A stretch of DNA of 64,000 nt from assembly GCF_012926615.1 (NCBI RefSeq), contig NZ_JABBNU010000013.1, forward strand, positions 1 to 64,000, written 5' to 3'. Positions 9,787-18,623 of this stretch are shown here, one piece after another. How positions within the stretch are numbered: position 1 is the first letter of the stretch; each line of letters starts with the position of its first letter. The notes under the pieces were generated by a model. It was given only the letters and a program-made list of their open reading frames with translations, was not told the origin of the DNA and did no database searches. The translations under genes and the position numbers were made by a program. The stretch comes from Marinigracilibium pacificum. GTDB lineage: Bacteria; Bacteroidota; Bacteroidia; Cytophagales; Cyclobacteriaceae.

Positions 9787-10677
9787 TTATTTCTTAAAGT
9801 TATTCGAAACAATTAAATCTTTAGTGCCATGCCCGTAAGAATAAAATCCTTCACCTGATTTAACTCCTAATTTACCTGCCTGAACCATGTTAACTAATAA
9901 AGGACATGGTGCATATTTCGGATTTCCAAAGCCATCTTGAAGAACTCTTAAGATTGATAAGCATACATCAAGACCAATAAAATCAGCTAATTGTAAAGGT
10001 CCCATTGGATGTGCCATTCCTAATTTCATAACAGTATCTATTTCTTCAACACCTGCAACTCCTTCAAATAATGAATAAATTGCTTCATTGATCATCGGCA
10101 TTAATATTCTGTTAGCTACAAATCCAGGATAATCATTAACTTCTACAGGTATCTTTCCAATATTTTTAGAAAGGTTCATTATAGTTTCAGTGATTTCATC
10201 AGTAGTTGCATAACCTCTGATAACCTCGATAAGTTTCATAACCGGAACTGGGTTCATGAAGTGCATACCAATAACTTTATCTGGTCGGTTAGTTACTGAG
10301 CCAATTTTTGTAATACTGATTGACGATGTATTAGTTGATAGAATACAGTTTTCTGGACATAGTTTATCTAGTTCCCTGAAGATATCAAGCTTTATTTTTT
10401 CATTTTCAGTAGCAGCTTCAACAACAAGGTCGGCTTTACTTACTCCTGCCTTCATGTCAGTAGTAAATGTGATGTTAGAAAGGGTAGAATTTTTCTTCGC
10501 TTCATCAATAAGCTCTTTATTAATTTGCCTGTCAAGGTTTTTACCTATAGTTGCTTTGGCTTTTTCTAATGCTTGTTCATTGATGTCAATAAGGTGAACA
10601 CTGTAATCACACTGAGCAAATACATGTGCTATACCATTTCCCATAGTGCCTGAACCTATAACTGCTATATTCTTCAT
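9787..10677 (-). CDS. 3-hydroxybutyryl-CoA dehydrogenase
   Basis: A 296-residue NAD(P)-dependent 3-hydroxyacyl-CoA dehydrogenase that interconverts 3-hydroxybutyryl-CoA and acetoacetyl-CoA. The N-terminal Rossmann motif is GSGTMG (about 8-13). The catalytic region has STNTSS and GMHFMNPVPVM, whose His is the catalytic base. The C-terminal helical domain carries HPMGPLQLADFIGLD. Length and single-domain build fit the stand-alone Hbd/PaaH type rather than the fused FadB type. No thiolase or crotonase gene is next to it, so its pathway (fatty acid or aromatic degradation, or PHB-type metabolism) cannot be fixed from context. Confidence 0.93.
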   Translation of the reverse strand: MKNIAVIGSGTMGNGIAHVFAQCDYSVHLIDINEQALEKAKATIGKNLDRQINKELIDEAKKNSTLSNITFTTDMKAGVSKADLVVEAATENEKIKLDIFRELDKLCPENCILSTNTSSISITKIGSVTNRPDKVIGMHFMNPVPVMKLIEVIRGYATTDEITETIMNLSKNIGKIPVEVNDYPGFVANRILMPMINEAIYSLFEGVAGVEEIDTVMKLGMAHPMGPLQLADFIGLDVCLSILRVLQDGFGNPKYAPCPLLVNMVQAGKLGVKSGEGFYSYGHGTKDLIVSNNFKK

Positions 10678-10713
10678 TATTAATTATGTTTATTGAGTTT
10701 TGGCCCTGAAATT

Positions 10714-10748
10714 AAAAAATCCAATGCTCTTCAGAAAGAACATTGGAT
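10714..10748 (-). terminator. Terminator after the ArsC-like gene
   Basis: On the minus strand an 8-bp stem ATCCAATG/CATTGGAT (10748-10741 with 10726-10719), with further TCTT/AAGA pairing inside the loop, is followed by six T. It lies 26 bp past the ArsC-like stop and separates it from hbd. Confidence 0.75.
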
Positions 10749-10773
10749 AAAAGCTTTTTGTGATCGACTTTTT

Positions 10774-11133
10774 TTATGCCAATTTAAAGATGTCTGAAGG
10801 TTTTTCACACAATACAGCCTTCTTGTTTCTGATCACTATTGGCGCTTTGATCAGATCCGGATTGTTGTAAAGCACATTTAACCAGCCATCCATTGTATAG
10901 GCATGGCCTCTTACTTTCTCCTGATATTTAGGTAGTGCTTTGTTCAGTAATCTCTTTGGAGGAATATTTAACATGTTAATTATTTCCTTCCACATCAGCT
11001 TGCTAACTTTTGTACGGTTATAATCAATATCATTCACGTGGTTTGATACTGAATATGCGTATGCCTTGGTCTGCTTGCCATTATTCGTCGCCGAATCGTA
11101 GATAAGCATTAGTTCATTAGGGTGAAATTGCAT
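10774..11133 (-). CDS. ArsC/Spx-family thioredoxin-fold protein lacking the catalytic cysteine
   Basis: With the ATG at 11133 (MQFHPNELMLIYDS) the protein is 119 residues, the usual ArsC-family length. The frame stays open 54 bases further to a TTG at 11187, a less likely start. The C-terminal signature NPDLIKAPIVIRNKKAVLC matches the ArsC/YffB-type pattern (in relatives, a Pro-Ile-Val strand and then the bound-anion loop). In active arsenate reductases a Cys follows the first beta strand, but here that segment reads YDSATNNGKQTKA with no Cys. The only Cys is near the C terminus. It is therefore probably not an arsenate reductase; a regulatory or stress-related role is possible but unproven. 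Confidence 0.75.
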   Translation of the reverse strand: MQFHPNELMLIYDSATNNGKQTKAYAYSVSNHVNDIDYNRTKVSKLMWKEIINMLNIPPKRLLNKALPKYQEKVRGHAYTMDGWLNVLYNNPDLIKAPIVIRNKKAVLCEKPSDIFKLA

Positions 11134-11239
11134 GGCAGTAACATTTGGTGTAGATAAATAATATAGCGAATTTTTGCCAATAATCAAATACCTAAAATCA
11201 CATATTTTATTACTACAACGTTTGATATAAGTCTTTTAA

Positions 11240-13066
11240 CTAATTGAAATCAAGTATAATAGCTTGAGTTGGACTTAATATCATGCTTTCACCTATGGTG
11301 ATTTTGTCACCTGTAAGGATGTTTGTTGCAACTTCACCTTGCTTTATTGATTCTCTATATCTATTTAGATTTAAGGTGATATTTGTTGAATTATTATTGA
11401 TTATAACAATTACCTTTTTATCATTATATTTTCTTTCATACACATAAACTTCATTTTCAGGTATATAATGTTTCAATGTTCCTTTGGCAATAGCTTCTGA
11501 ATCTTTTCTCCAATTCATCAGGGTTTTCATAAACTCAAGACTTTCAGATTGGAGTTTAGAAACATTTACTCCTGTAAACACATTAACACTATCTCCTTCC
11601 CATCCACCAGGAAAATCTGCTCTTAATACACCATGATCACCATATCCATTCATTACAACCTCTGTACCGTAAAGTAGCTGAGGAATACCTCTTGTTGTCA
11701 TGAGTGTAACCATTGCTAATTTGAATTTTGAATAATCATTATTTAGTGTGTGTAAAATTCTATCCATATCATGATTGTCTGCAAAGATTTTATTCATGAA
11801 TGGATTATCAAATAGGAAATCTTTAGCCAAAACTTCATATAGGTTATAAACGCTGCCTTCAGGTTTAAAAGCATTTTGAATTGCAATGCATACCGGGAAA
11901 TCAGATATGCTGGGCAAGTATGAATTGTATTCTTCATCCTCAGAATCTTTTTTACCTGCCCAGTAGGATTCTAATGAGGCATGATTTAACCAGGTTTCTC
12001 CAACAATATAAAATCCAGGGTATTCTGATTTAACTCGTTGAACCCATCTTGCCATCATATCCTTGTCAGGGTAGGGGTATGTATCCATTCTAATACCATC
12101 GATTCCGGAATACTCAATCCACCAAAGACTTGCTTGTATCAAATAGTCAGCTAATAGTTGATTTTTTTGGTTTAAATCAGGCATAGTTTCAACAAACCAT
12201 CCATCAACCATTCTTTTATGGTCATATTCAGATGCGTATGGATCTGATACTACAGCTCCGGTATAATTGGTTTGAGTATATTCATCCCATTGATGGATCC
12301 AATCTTCTGATGGTAAGTCCTTCACCCAGTAATGATTTGAGCCAATATGATTAAAGATTAAATCCATGACAACCTTCATTTCCCGATCATGAGTCTTACT
12401 AACAAAATCTTTATAAAGTTCGTTAGAACCCAGTCTTATGTCAATATGATAATAGTCTGTGATCGAGTATCCATGATAGGAATAAGAAGGCATATTATTT
12501 TCCTGAACAGGGTTTAACCAGATCGTGGTTACCCCGAGGTTATCTATATAATCGAGGTTATTGATTATCCCTTGTATATCGCCACCGTGTTTTCCTCCCG
12601 GGTTTTGCCTGTTTGCCTTTTCAAGATATCCGTCTACTGAATTGCTTGAAGGATCTCCATCAGCAAATCTATCAGGCATTATTAAATAAAGAACATCCCC
12701 GGAATTGATCTCTTTTAAATCCTTATGTTTTTTCTTTTTATGTAATTGATATTCAAATCTTAATTTCTTTCCATCTTTTAAAAAATCAATGTTTAAAGGC
12801 CCTTCTTTTCTGGTAGGATCAATTTTTAAATACAAAAAGAGGTAATTGGGATTTTCAGTAGTTTTTTTATCAACTATTGAAACCTTGTGATCTTTTATTT
12901 CTATTTCTGATAAGGATATATCAGGTCCATAAAGCATAAGTTGGAAAGTTGGGTCTTCCATACCAATGTACCAATGAAGAGGCTCTGCTTTATCAATCTT
13001 GGGCTGGGCTAAATTTGGAATGCAAAAAAGGATTGTTATTCCAATGAGTAAAAATGAGTTTTTCAT
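11240..13066 (-). CDS. GH13 cyclomaltodextrinase-like glycosidase, exported
   Basis: A 608-residue protein with a signal peptide (MKNSFLLIGITILFCIPNLA, then Q). An N-terminal beta-sandwich (about 25-115) resembles the cyclomaltodextrinase N-terminal domain. The GH13 barrel shows all four regions: DLIFNHIG, GIRMD (nucleophile Asp328), GETW (acid/base Glu357) and DNHD (Asp433). A short C-terminal beta domain follows. It should cleave alpha-1,4 bonds of maltodextrins or cyclodextrins in the periplasm. It lies downstream of fba and the secreted GH13 enzyme in the same direction, with a terminator hairpin between fba and this gene that may lower its expression. Exact specificity cannot be read from the sequence. 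Confidence 0.9.
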   Translation of the reverse strand: MKNSFLLIGITILFCIPNLAQPKIDKAEPLHWYIGMEDPTFQLMLYGPDISLSEIEIKDHKVSIVDKKTTENPNYLFLYLKIDPTRKEGPLNIDFLKDGKKLRFEYQLHKKKKHKDLKEINSGDVLYLIMPDRFADGDPSSNSVDGYLEKANRQNPGGKHGGDIQGIINNLDYIDNLGVTTIWLNPVQENNMPSYSYHGYSITDYYHIDIRLGSNELYKDFVSKTHDREMKVVMDLIFNHIGSNHYWVKDLPSEDWIHQWDEYTQTNYTGAVVSDPYASEYDHKRMVDGWFVETMPDLNQKNQLLADYLIQASLWWIEYSGIDGIRMDTYPYPDKDMMARWVQRVKSEYPGFYIVGETWLNHASLESYWAGKKDSEDEEYNSYLPSISDFPVCIAIQNAFKPEGSVYNLYEVLAKDFLFDNPFMNKIFADNHDMDRILHTLNNDYSKFKLAMVTLMTTRGIPQLLYGTEVVMNGYGDHGVLRADFPGGWEGDSVNVFTGVNVSKLQSESLEFMKTLMNWRKDSEAIAKGTLKHYIPENEVYVYERKYNDKKVIVIINNNSTNITLNLNRYRESIKQGEVATNILTGDKITIGESMILSPTQAIILDFN

Positions 13067-13067
13067 G

Positions 13068-13101
13068 ATAAAAGAAAGAGGCTCAAAAAAAAATGAGCCT
13101 C
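13068..13101 (-). terminator. Terminator or attenuator after fba
   Basis: Minus-strand GAGGCTCA/TGAGCCTC (13101-13094 with 13085-13078), an all-T 8-nt loop, then TTTCTTTTA. It sits between the fba stop and the start of the next GH13 gene, which it could partly insulate. Confidence 0.75.
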
Positions 13102-13107
13102 CGTGTA

Positions 13108-14187
13108 TTAAAAGTTTCTATTATTAGCATTTAGATTTTCAAATGCAACTACTAATCTTTTCTTAAGTGCTTCTTCACCTTTTCGTAACCAGACTCTAGG
13201 GTCATAATATTTTTTATTTGGTTTATCATCTCCATCCGGATTACCAATTTGGGCCTGAAGATAGCCCCTGTTAGCTTCATAATAACCTCTGATACCATCC
13301 CAGAATGCCCATTGAAGGTCTGTGTCAATATTCATTTTTATTGCACCATATTCAATAGCCTCAGTGATTTTTTCTGGTTCTGATCCTGATCCACCATGAA
13401 ATACGAAATCAACAGGATTTGGACCTGTTCCAAATTTCTTTTGTATGTAATCTTGTGAGTCTTTAAGGATTACAGGCGTTAACTCTACGTTTCCAGGCTT
13501 GTAAACACCATGAACATTACCAAATGCAGCTGCTACTGTAAAGTTTGGACTTATTTTCATTAGCTCTTCATAAGCATAGGCAACTTCTTCTGGCTGAGTA
13601 TAAAGTTTAGAGCTATCAACATTTGTATTATCGACTCCATCTTCTTCGCCACCAGTAACTCCAAGTTCAATTTCAAGAGTCATACCTATCTTACTCATTC
13701 TTTCAAGGTATTTCTTACTGATTTCAATATTTTCTTCGATTGGTTCTTCAGAAAGATCGATCATGTGGCTGCTGAACAATGGCTGGCCATGCTGTTTGTA
13801 AAACTCCTCTCCGGCATCAAGCAGGCCATCAATCCATGGTAAAAGGTTCTTTGCAGCATGGTCAGTATGTAAAATAACCGATACGTCGTAATGCTTTGCC
13901 ATAGTGTGTACATGTTGTGCACCACTTATAGCACCAGCGATTGCAGCTTGTTGGTTTTCATTGCTAAGCCCTTTACCTGCAAAAAAGGCAGCACCACCAT
14001 TTGAGAATTGGATTATAACCGGGCTGTTGATGTCTCTGGCAGTTTCCAAAACAGCGTTGATACTATCTGTTCCAATAACATTTACTGCAGGGAGAGCGTA
14101 ATTATTTTCATTTGCATGGGCAAATAGTTCTTTTACTTCATCTCCCCAAAGAACACCACTTCTTAAAGTTTTCTTCACTTCAGTCAT
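13108..14187 (-). CDS. fbaA: Class II fructose-bisphosphate aldolase
   Basis: A 359-residue zinc-dependent aldolase that cleaves fructose 1,6-bisphosphate into DHAP and glyceraldehyde 3-phosphate. The zinc-site stretch HTDHAAKNLLPW, the catalytic acidic stretch ELGVTGGEEDGVDN and the glycine-rich FHGGSGS loop are all present. Length fits class IIA. It starts only 14 bp after the stop of the T9SS amylase and is probably cotranscribed with it. Glycolytic aldolase inside a glucan-degradation locus suggests that sugar supply and lower glycolysis are co-induced. Confidence 0.96.
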   Translation of the reverse strand: MTEVKKTLRSGVLWGDEVKELFAHANENNYALPAVNVIGTDSINAVLETARDINSPVIIQFSNGGAAFFAGKGLSNENQQAAIAGAISGAQHVHTMAKHYDVSVILHTDHAAKNLLPWIDGLLDAGEEFYKQHGQPLFSSHMIDLSEEPIEENIEISKKYLERMSKIGMTLEIELGVTGGEEDGVDNTNVDSSKLYTQPEEVAYAYEELMKISPNFTVAAAFGNVHGVYKPGNVELTPVILKDSQDYIQKKFGTGPNPVDFVFHGGSGSEPEKITEAIEYGAIKMNIDTDLQWAFWDGIRGYYEANRGYLQAQIGNPDGDDKPNKKYYDPRVWLRKGEEALKKRLVVAFENLNANNRNF

Positions 14188-14201
14188 AAATTTTTTAATA
14201 T

Positions 14202-17030
14202 TTAATTTTTTATAATTCTTTGGGTCTTTGTCATTTCTTTTCCAACGAATTGAACCAGATAGACTCCTGGTGTAAATTCAGACATGTCAATAGTAGGGGG
14301 CACATTGTCGTTGCTAATATCAATAATTTTAAGGATTTGTCCTAAGTTATTAGTGATATTGATCGATTTAACATCTGTTTTGTCGATCCCCGAAACATTT
14401 ATGACTCCATTTGTTGGATTAGGATAAATAAAAAGTGATTGTTTGTTTAAATCATCTTCGACCGAAAGAATAGTATTTAAGATTGAAGGAGCACCAGTTG
14501 GCCCGGTACTTTCTATAGGTAATTCTGTATTATCAGTAAGAACGAAAAATTCACCTGGTTTAAGATTAATTCTTAAGTTAGCATTATCAAAATTAATTGT
14601 TTCATCTGTAAGAACTGAATACCATTCACCAGTAGAAGGAAGAGTTACTACTGCAGTTCCATTCGTAACTCCAAAATTTCCAAATACTACTACATTTAGT
14701 GTGTTTGAAGTGTATTTGAATGATTTTATAGCATCTGAAGACCAAAGGGCAGAAAAATTACTTGATTCAAAATTTTCAGCATTGATTATATTTTTTAGCT
14801 GAATAACTCTACTAAAGGTGTTATAAACTTCTTTTCTGTTTTGTTCATCATAATAATTCCATAAAACTGGTTTTGGAGATGTACGACCATCAAACTCAAT
14901 ACTTACATCATACCCAAGTTCTCCAAACTGCCAGAACATTTTTGGTCCCGGAGGTAAGAATATATATGGAGATGCTGCTTTTATGCGTTCTAGTGCTATT
15001 GCTTCATTTTTAATGTTATATGATCCGGAGCTATTGCCAAACTCAGCTGCCTCTACCATTTGTCTTTCTTCATCATGGCTTTCCATATATGATACCAGGT
15101 GGTTGTTACTCCAGCCTCTGAATTGAGCTACACTTCCTGAAATATCCGATTTGTTGTTATCATGAAATCCTAATATCATTTCTTTAAACGGACCATGGCT
15201 GTTACCCCAAAGCATCATTCCATAATTAGAAAGCTCTATTTCTTCATTATTGGCTGCAAAATGCTCAAGTATGATATAAGTAGATGGATCCTGTGCCCAA
15301 ATAACATCTGCCATTCTTTTAAGGATAGCAACTCTACTATCGTCATAAGAACTCCAGGCACCTACATCTGAGTTCTGCTTTTGTGTAAAACCTTTACTTA
15401 AATCAAATCTGTATCCATCGAAATGATACTCCTGAACCCAGTAAGTATTAACAGAATCTATAAAATCTTTAGTTAAGTCTGATTCATGATTAAAATCATA
15501 AAAGACACTAAATGGGTGAGTAGCAGAAACATTGAAATATGGATTGTCAGGTTTTACTGTTAAACTTTCAAAATCAAACCACATCGAAACATAAGGATTT
15601 GGAACATCCGCATGGTTTAATACCATATCAAGAATTACTGCAATACCCATACCATGAGCGGTATCGATAAATTCTTTAAGTTTGTTTTTGGTGCCATAGA
15701 ATTTATCAGGTGCAAAAAAGAATGTAGGATTATATCCCCAGCTGTTATTACCAGCAAATTCCATAATTGGCATAAGCTCAATTGCATTGACACCCATTGA
15801 TTTAAAATAGCTTAGGGTATCAATCAAATTCTGATAATTTTTATTTTCATCACCTTCGAAGAAATCCCTGATAAGCACTTCGTATACTATCAAATCTTCC
15901 TTGTCTGGTTTTTGATAACCATCATTCAGCCAGATGTATTCTTGCTGGGCAGTTTGAAGTACTGAAAATCTATTGAAATACCATTCGCTGTGAATTACAT
16001 TTGCAGGAATCGACTTTAAGTCAGGGTATGTCTGCGCAGGAATATATTGATCATCAGTATCAAGTATTTTATCAGCAAATGGATCTGCAATGTAGATAGC
16101 ACCATCTACTAGATATTGGAAAGCATATTCCTGTCCAGGTGTTAATCCTGTTACTTCATACCAGAAATAATCTCCATCCTTATTCATAATTGTGGAACCT
16201 GAAATTTCCCAATTACTCCACTCACCATATACAAAAACATTCTCTTTTCCAGGAGCAAAAAGACAAAGAGTTACTTTAGTATCGTCTCCATCATGATAAT
16301 TAATGCCAGGGACAATTCCAGCAGGTCTTGGATCTGGTTGTGTATTAGCAAATATTACATCCCAGGTTTTAGTTAAAGTCTCCTGGCCATTATTAGCAGT
16401 AACTGAAACTGTGTTTACATTGGTGTCATTGAATGTATAATTAAATGAAAAATCACCACTAGAAGATGTTGTGTTTGAAACAGAACCATCAACTAAAAAT
16501 TGAATTGTTGAGCTTTCATTCACTGATCCAGAAAATGTAACTGCCTCACCTTGTGAAACTATTACAAAGGCTGAATTCGGGTTTATTATACTTAACGAAT
16601 AACCTGTTTCTACAACATTATCTACAGATTGTCCGTTTGCCCAGTCATTGCCCTTTAAAAGCATTCCTAATTTAACTTTACCTTCAGGAACTGATGACAT
16701 ATAATCAGCAGGAGTCAAAGTCAGGCTAAATGTAGTGGTATTTCCATCCACATTTTTTGTGAATTTGGCAGGATCAGTTGCTGTGGTGTTAGAATTCGCA
16801 GGGTTAACATTGAAACTAAATGAAACACTTTCGTGATCAGGTAGCCACATCCAGAGATACGCTGAACTTAAACTTGCCAGATTTGTACCTGTAACATCAT
16901 AAGTTATAGTTATCTCAGTATTCAGAGAAAAACTGGCAGGCGAAATCGTAGGTTGAATATCAGTTTTGTCCTGTGAAAAGGATGAAAACGGAATCAATAA
17001 AATTAATAATAGAGAGTAAAGATTCTTCAT
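14202..17030 (-). CDS. T9SS-secreted GH13 alpha-amylase-family enzyme with CBM48-like domain
   Basis: A 942-residue protein with a signal peptide (about 1-19, ending SFSQ). Two N-terminal beta-sandwich segments are followed by a CBM48-like domain (about 250-325, VFVYGEWSNW). The GH13 barrel (about 375-770) has DMVLNHAD, GYRFD (nucleophile Asp543), ILEHF (acid/base Glu589) and ESHDEE (Asp653). The C-terminal 80 residues (YPNPTNGVINVSG to RIIKN) are a type A T9SS sorting domain. The CBM48-barrel order recalls glycogen-branching and debranching enzymes, but the sorting domain marks it as extracellular, so a starch- or pullulan-degrading role is more likely. It is the first gene of an fba-containing unit and is divergent from lacI. 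Confidence 0.9.
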   Translation of the reverse strand: MKNLYSLLLILLIPFSSFSQDKTDIQPTISPASFSLNTEITITYDVTGTNLASLSSAYLWMWLPDHESVSFSFNVNPANSNTTATDPAKFTKNVDGNTTTFSLTLTPADYMSSVPEGKVKLGMLLKGNDWANGQSVDNVVETGYSLSIINPNSAFVIVSQGEAVTFSGSVNESSTIQFLVDGSVSNTTSSSGDFSFNYTFNDTNVNTVSVTANNGQETLTKTWDVIFANTQPDPRPAGIVPGINYHDGDDTKVTLCLFAPGKENVFVYGEWSNWEISGSTIMNKDGDYFWYEVTGLTPGQEYAFQYLVDGAIYIADPFADKILDTDDQYIPAQTYPDLKSIPANVIHSEWYFNRFSVLQTAQQEYIWLNDGYQKPDKEDLIVYEVLIRDFFEGDENKNYQNLIDTLSYFKSMGVNAIELMPIMEFAGNNSWGYNPTFFFAPDKFYGTKNKLKEFIDTAHGMGIAVILDMVLNHADVPNPYVSMWFDFESLTVKPDNPYFNVSATHPFSVFYDFNHESDLTKDFIDSVNTYWVQEYHFDGYRFDLSKGFTQKQNSDVGAWSSYDDSRVAILKRMADVIWAQDPSTYIILEHFAANNEEIELSNYGMMLWGNSHGPFKEMILGFHDNNKSDISGSVAQFRGWSNNHLVSYMESHDEERQMVEAAEFGNSSGSYNIKNEAIALERIKAASPYIFLPPGPKMFWQFGELGYDVSIEFDGRTSPKPVLWNYYDEQNRKEVYNTFSRVIQLKNIINAENFESSNFSALWSSDAIKSFKYTSNTLNVVVFGNFGVTNGTAVVTLPSTGEWYSVLTDETINFDNANLRINLKPGEFFVLTDNTELPIESTGPTGAPSILNTILSVEDDLNKQSLFIYPNPTNGVINVSGIDKTDVKSINITNNLGQILKIIDISNDNVPPTIDMSEFTPGVYLVQFVGKEMTKTQRIIKN

Positions 17031-17100
17031 ATTATATGTTTATCTGGGTTTGGTTAAAAAATTGTACTTTAACAATAATCATGTGTTATAATAAACATCT

Positions 17101-17126
17101 ATAATAACCGCTTATTATCGAATAAG
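17101..17126. promoter_or_regulatory. Two overlapping inverted repeats, possible regulator site
   Basis: ATAATAA-CCGC-TTATTAT (17101-17118) overlaps CTTATT-ATCG-AATAAG (17111-17126). Both have perfect arms and share the middle arm, so they could be alternative protein sites or a switchable hairpin about 70-95 bp upstream of the GH13 start. Confidence 0.35.
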
Positions 17127-17203
17127 TATTTATAATTTAAGTAAAAGAAGTGATTAACACATTTATTTATTGGAGTTTCATTTGTTGATTTCCTTAGCTA
17201 TTG

Positions 17204-17219
17204 TTTCAAACGATTGCAA
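17204..17219. promoter_or_regulatory. Candidate LacI-family operator
   Basis: TTTCAAACGATTGCAA is an imperfect palindrome around a central CG (CAA..CG..TTG with matching TT/AA outer bases), the usual layout of LacI-family sites. It lies in the divergent promoter region beside lacI. The first 12 bases recur at 18471 upstream of the GH31 gene. Confidence 0.45.
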
Positions 17220-17421
17220 TTTTGGGAGCAAAAATCTTTTGAGTTGCTTTAGCAGGAATTTCAAAGAAAGATATTATCTTAAGGTAGAATTAAATTTCAA
17301 TTAATCGAGAATATAATTTTTTTAATTTTTTGGTTAATTTTTCGAGAGTAAACTTTACTTCGACATCTTTCAAATTAATTTTTGATTAAAAAGAGGTATA
17401 TTCAAGTATAAAATTTAACAA

Positions 17422-18453
17422 ATGGGAAATTCACACCAAGTTACTATTAAGGATATTGCCAGAGAATTGAATATATCACCTTCAACTGTTTCACGGGCAT
17501 TGAAGGATCATCCTGATATATCAAAAGATACTAAGAAAGCAGTATCTGAACTTGCCAGAAAATATAACTATCAACCGAATGCAATTGCTCTTAGTTTAAG
17601 AAGCAGGAAAACAAATACTATTGGTGTTGTAGTGCCACAAATTGTCCACTATTTCTTTTCAAATGTTATTAGTGGGATTGAAGATATAGCCTACGATAAA
17701 GGGTATAACGTTATGGTTTGTCAAACCAATGAGTTGCAGGAGCGTGAGGAGAAAAGTGTAAATGCACTTTTAGCCAGTAGGGTAGATGGTCTTTTGGTAT
17801 CTTTAAGTAGAGAAACTAAATCATATGATCACCTGCGAAAAGTAATAGATGGAGGAACTCCAATGGTATTTTTCGATAGAAAATCAGATGATTTTGACGT
17901 TAGTTCTGTTGTTATTGATGATTACCAAGGCGGCTACCAGGCTACTGAGCACCTCGCAAAACAAGGATATAAGAAAATAGCACACCTTGCAGGACCTTTG
18001 AATTTAACATTGTCTCAAAGCAGATATGCCGGGTATAAACAGGCTTTGCAAGATAATGGTCTGAATTATAGAAGAGATTATGTGATTGAATGTCCAAGTG
18101 GTACTATTGACGAAGGATATGAAAAATCTAAATCCTTGCTTCAGTTTCGAGATAAGCCGGATGCGATTTTTGCCGCAAATGATCCGGCTGCTATCGGTGC
18201 TCTTAAAGCAATAAAGGATGCCGGACTAAAAGTACCCGATGATATCGGGGTAATAGGTTTTAGTGACTGGCAATTGGCCTCACTGGTTGAGCCGGCATTA
18301 TCTTCTATTTCACAGCCTGGCTATGAAATGGGAGCAGAAGCTGCAAGGTTAATGTTTAAAGCACTCGAAGCAGGAAAAGATGAAGTTGTGGAAAAAGAAA
18401 AAATTGTTTTGAAAACAAATGTGATTTCAAGAGATTCTACAGCAAAAAAATAA
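17422..18453 (+). CDS. LacI-family transcriptional regulator of the glucan locus
   Basis: A 343-residue regulator. The N-terminal helix-turn-helix (VTIKDIARELNISPSTVSRA) and hinge (NYQPNAIALSLRSRKT) are standard LacI type. The C-terminal periplasmic-binding-like domain (about 65-335, IGVVVP, VFFDR, ANDPAAIGAL, IGVIGFSDW) binds an effector, here probably maltose, glucose or a derivative. It is divergent from the secreted GH13 unit and lies directly upstream of GH31, GH13 and MFS genes, so it most likely controls both sides. Whether it represses or activates cannot be told. A strong terminator follows. Confidence 0.93.
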   Translation: MGNSHQVTIKDIARELNISPSTVSRALKDHPDISKDTKKAVSELARKYNYQPNAIALSLRSRKTNTIGVVVPQIVHYFFSNVISGIEDIAYDKGYNVMVCQTNELQEREEKSVNALLASRVDGLLVSLSRETKSYDHLRKVIDGGTPMVFFDRKSDDFDVSSVVIDDYQGGYQATEHLAKQGYKKIAHLAGPLNLTLSQSRYAGYKQALQDNGLNYRRDYVIECPSGTIDEGYEKSKSLLQFRDKPDAIFAANDPAAIGALKAIKDAGLKVPDDIGVIGFSDWQLASLVEPALSSISQPGYEMGAEAARLMFKALEAGKDEVVEKEKIVLKTNVISRDSTAKK

Positions 18454-18470
18454 AAATAGAATTTTAATCA

Positions 18471-18486
18471 TTTCAAACGATTTAAA
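18471..18486. promoter_or_regulatory. Second operator-like site upstream of GH31
   Basis: TTTCAAACGATTTAAA matches 14 of 16 bases of the candidate operator at 17204-17219. It overlaps the left arm of the lacI terminator stem, so the likeness could partly be chance. Confidence 0.3.
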
Positions 18487-18526
18487 CCTTCAGAATTGAT
18501 ATTTTGAGAGTTTAAATCGTTTTTTT
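18475..18526 (+). terminator. lacI terminator
   Basis: A perfect 13-bp stem (18475-18487 with 18510-18522, arms AAACGATTTAAAC and GTTTAAATCGTTT), a 22-nt loop and a T-run to 18526. It begins 21 bp after the lacI stop. Confidence 0.85.
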
Positions 18527-18623
18527 ATGTCTTTTTAAAATCAATTTTTTGTTTGTTTATTCTGTCTAATGGTGTTTTTTTAGGTTATCTTAATGCAAGA
18601 ACACAACAAAAATATTGATCATT

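Larger units (their letters stand above)
17031..17421. other. Divergent control region between secreted GH13 gene and lacI
   Basis: A 391-bp AT-rich stretch without a gene. It must hold the promoters of both divergent units. I see a LacI-type operator-like palindrome (17204-17219) and two overlapping inverted repeats (17101-17126), listed separately. No clear TAnnTTTG box stands out for either gene. Confidence 0.6.

Noticed and set aside
10256-10597. Open frame of 113 codons on the plus strand within hbd
   Set aside because: It lies wholly antisense to a well-conserved dehydrogenase gene and has no domain features; the same applies to the other antisense frames across the window.
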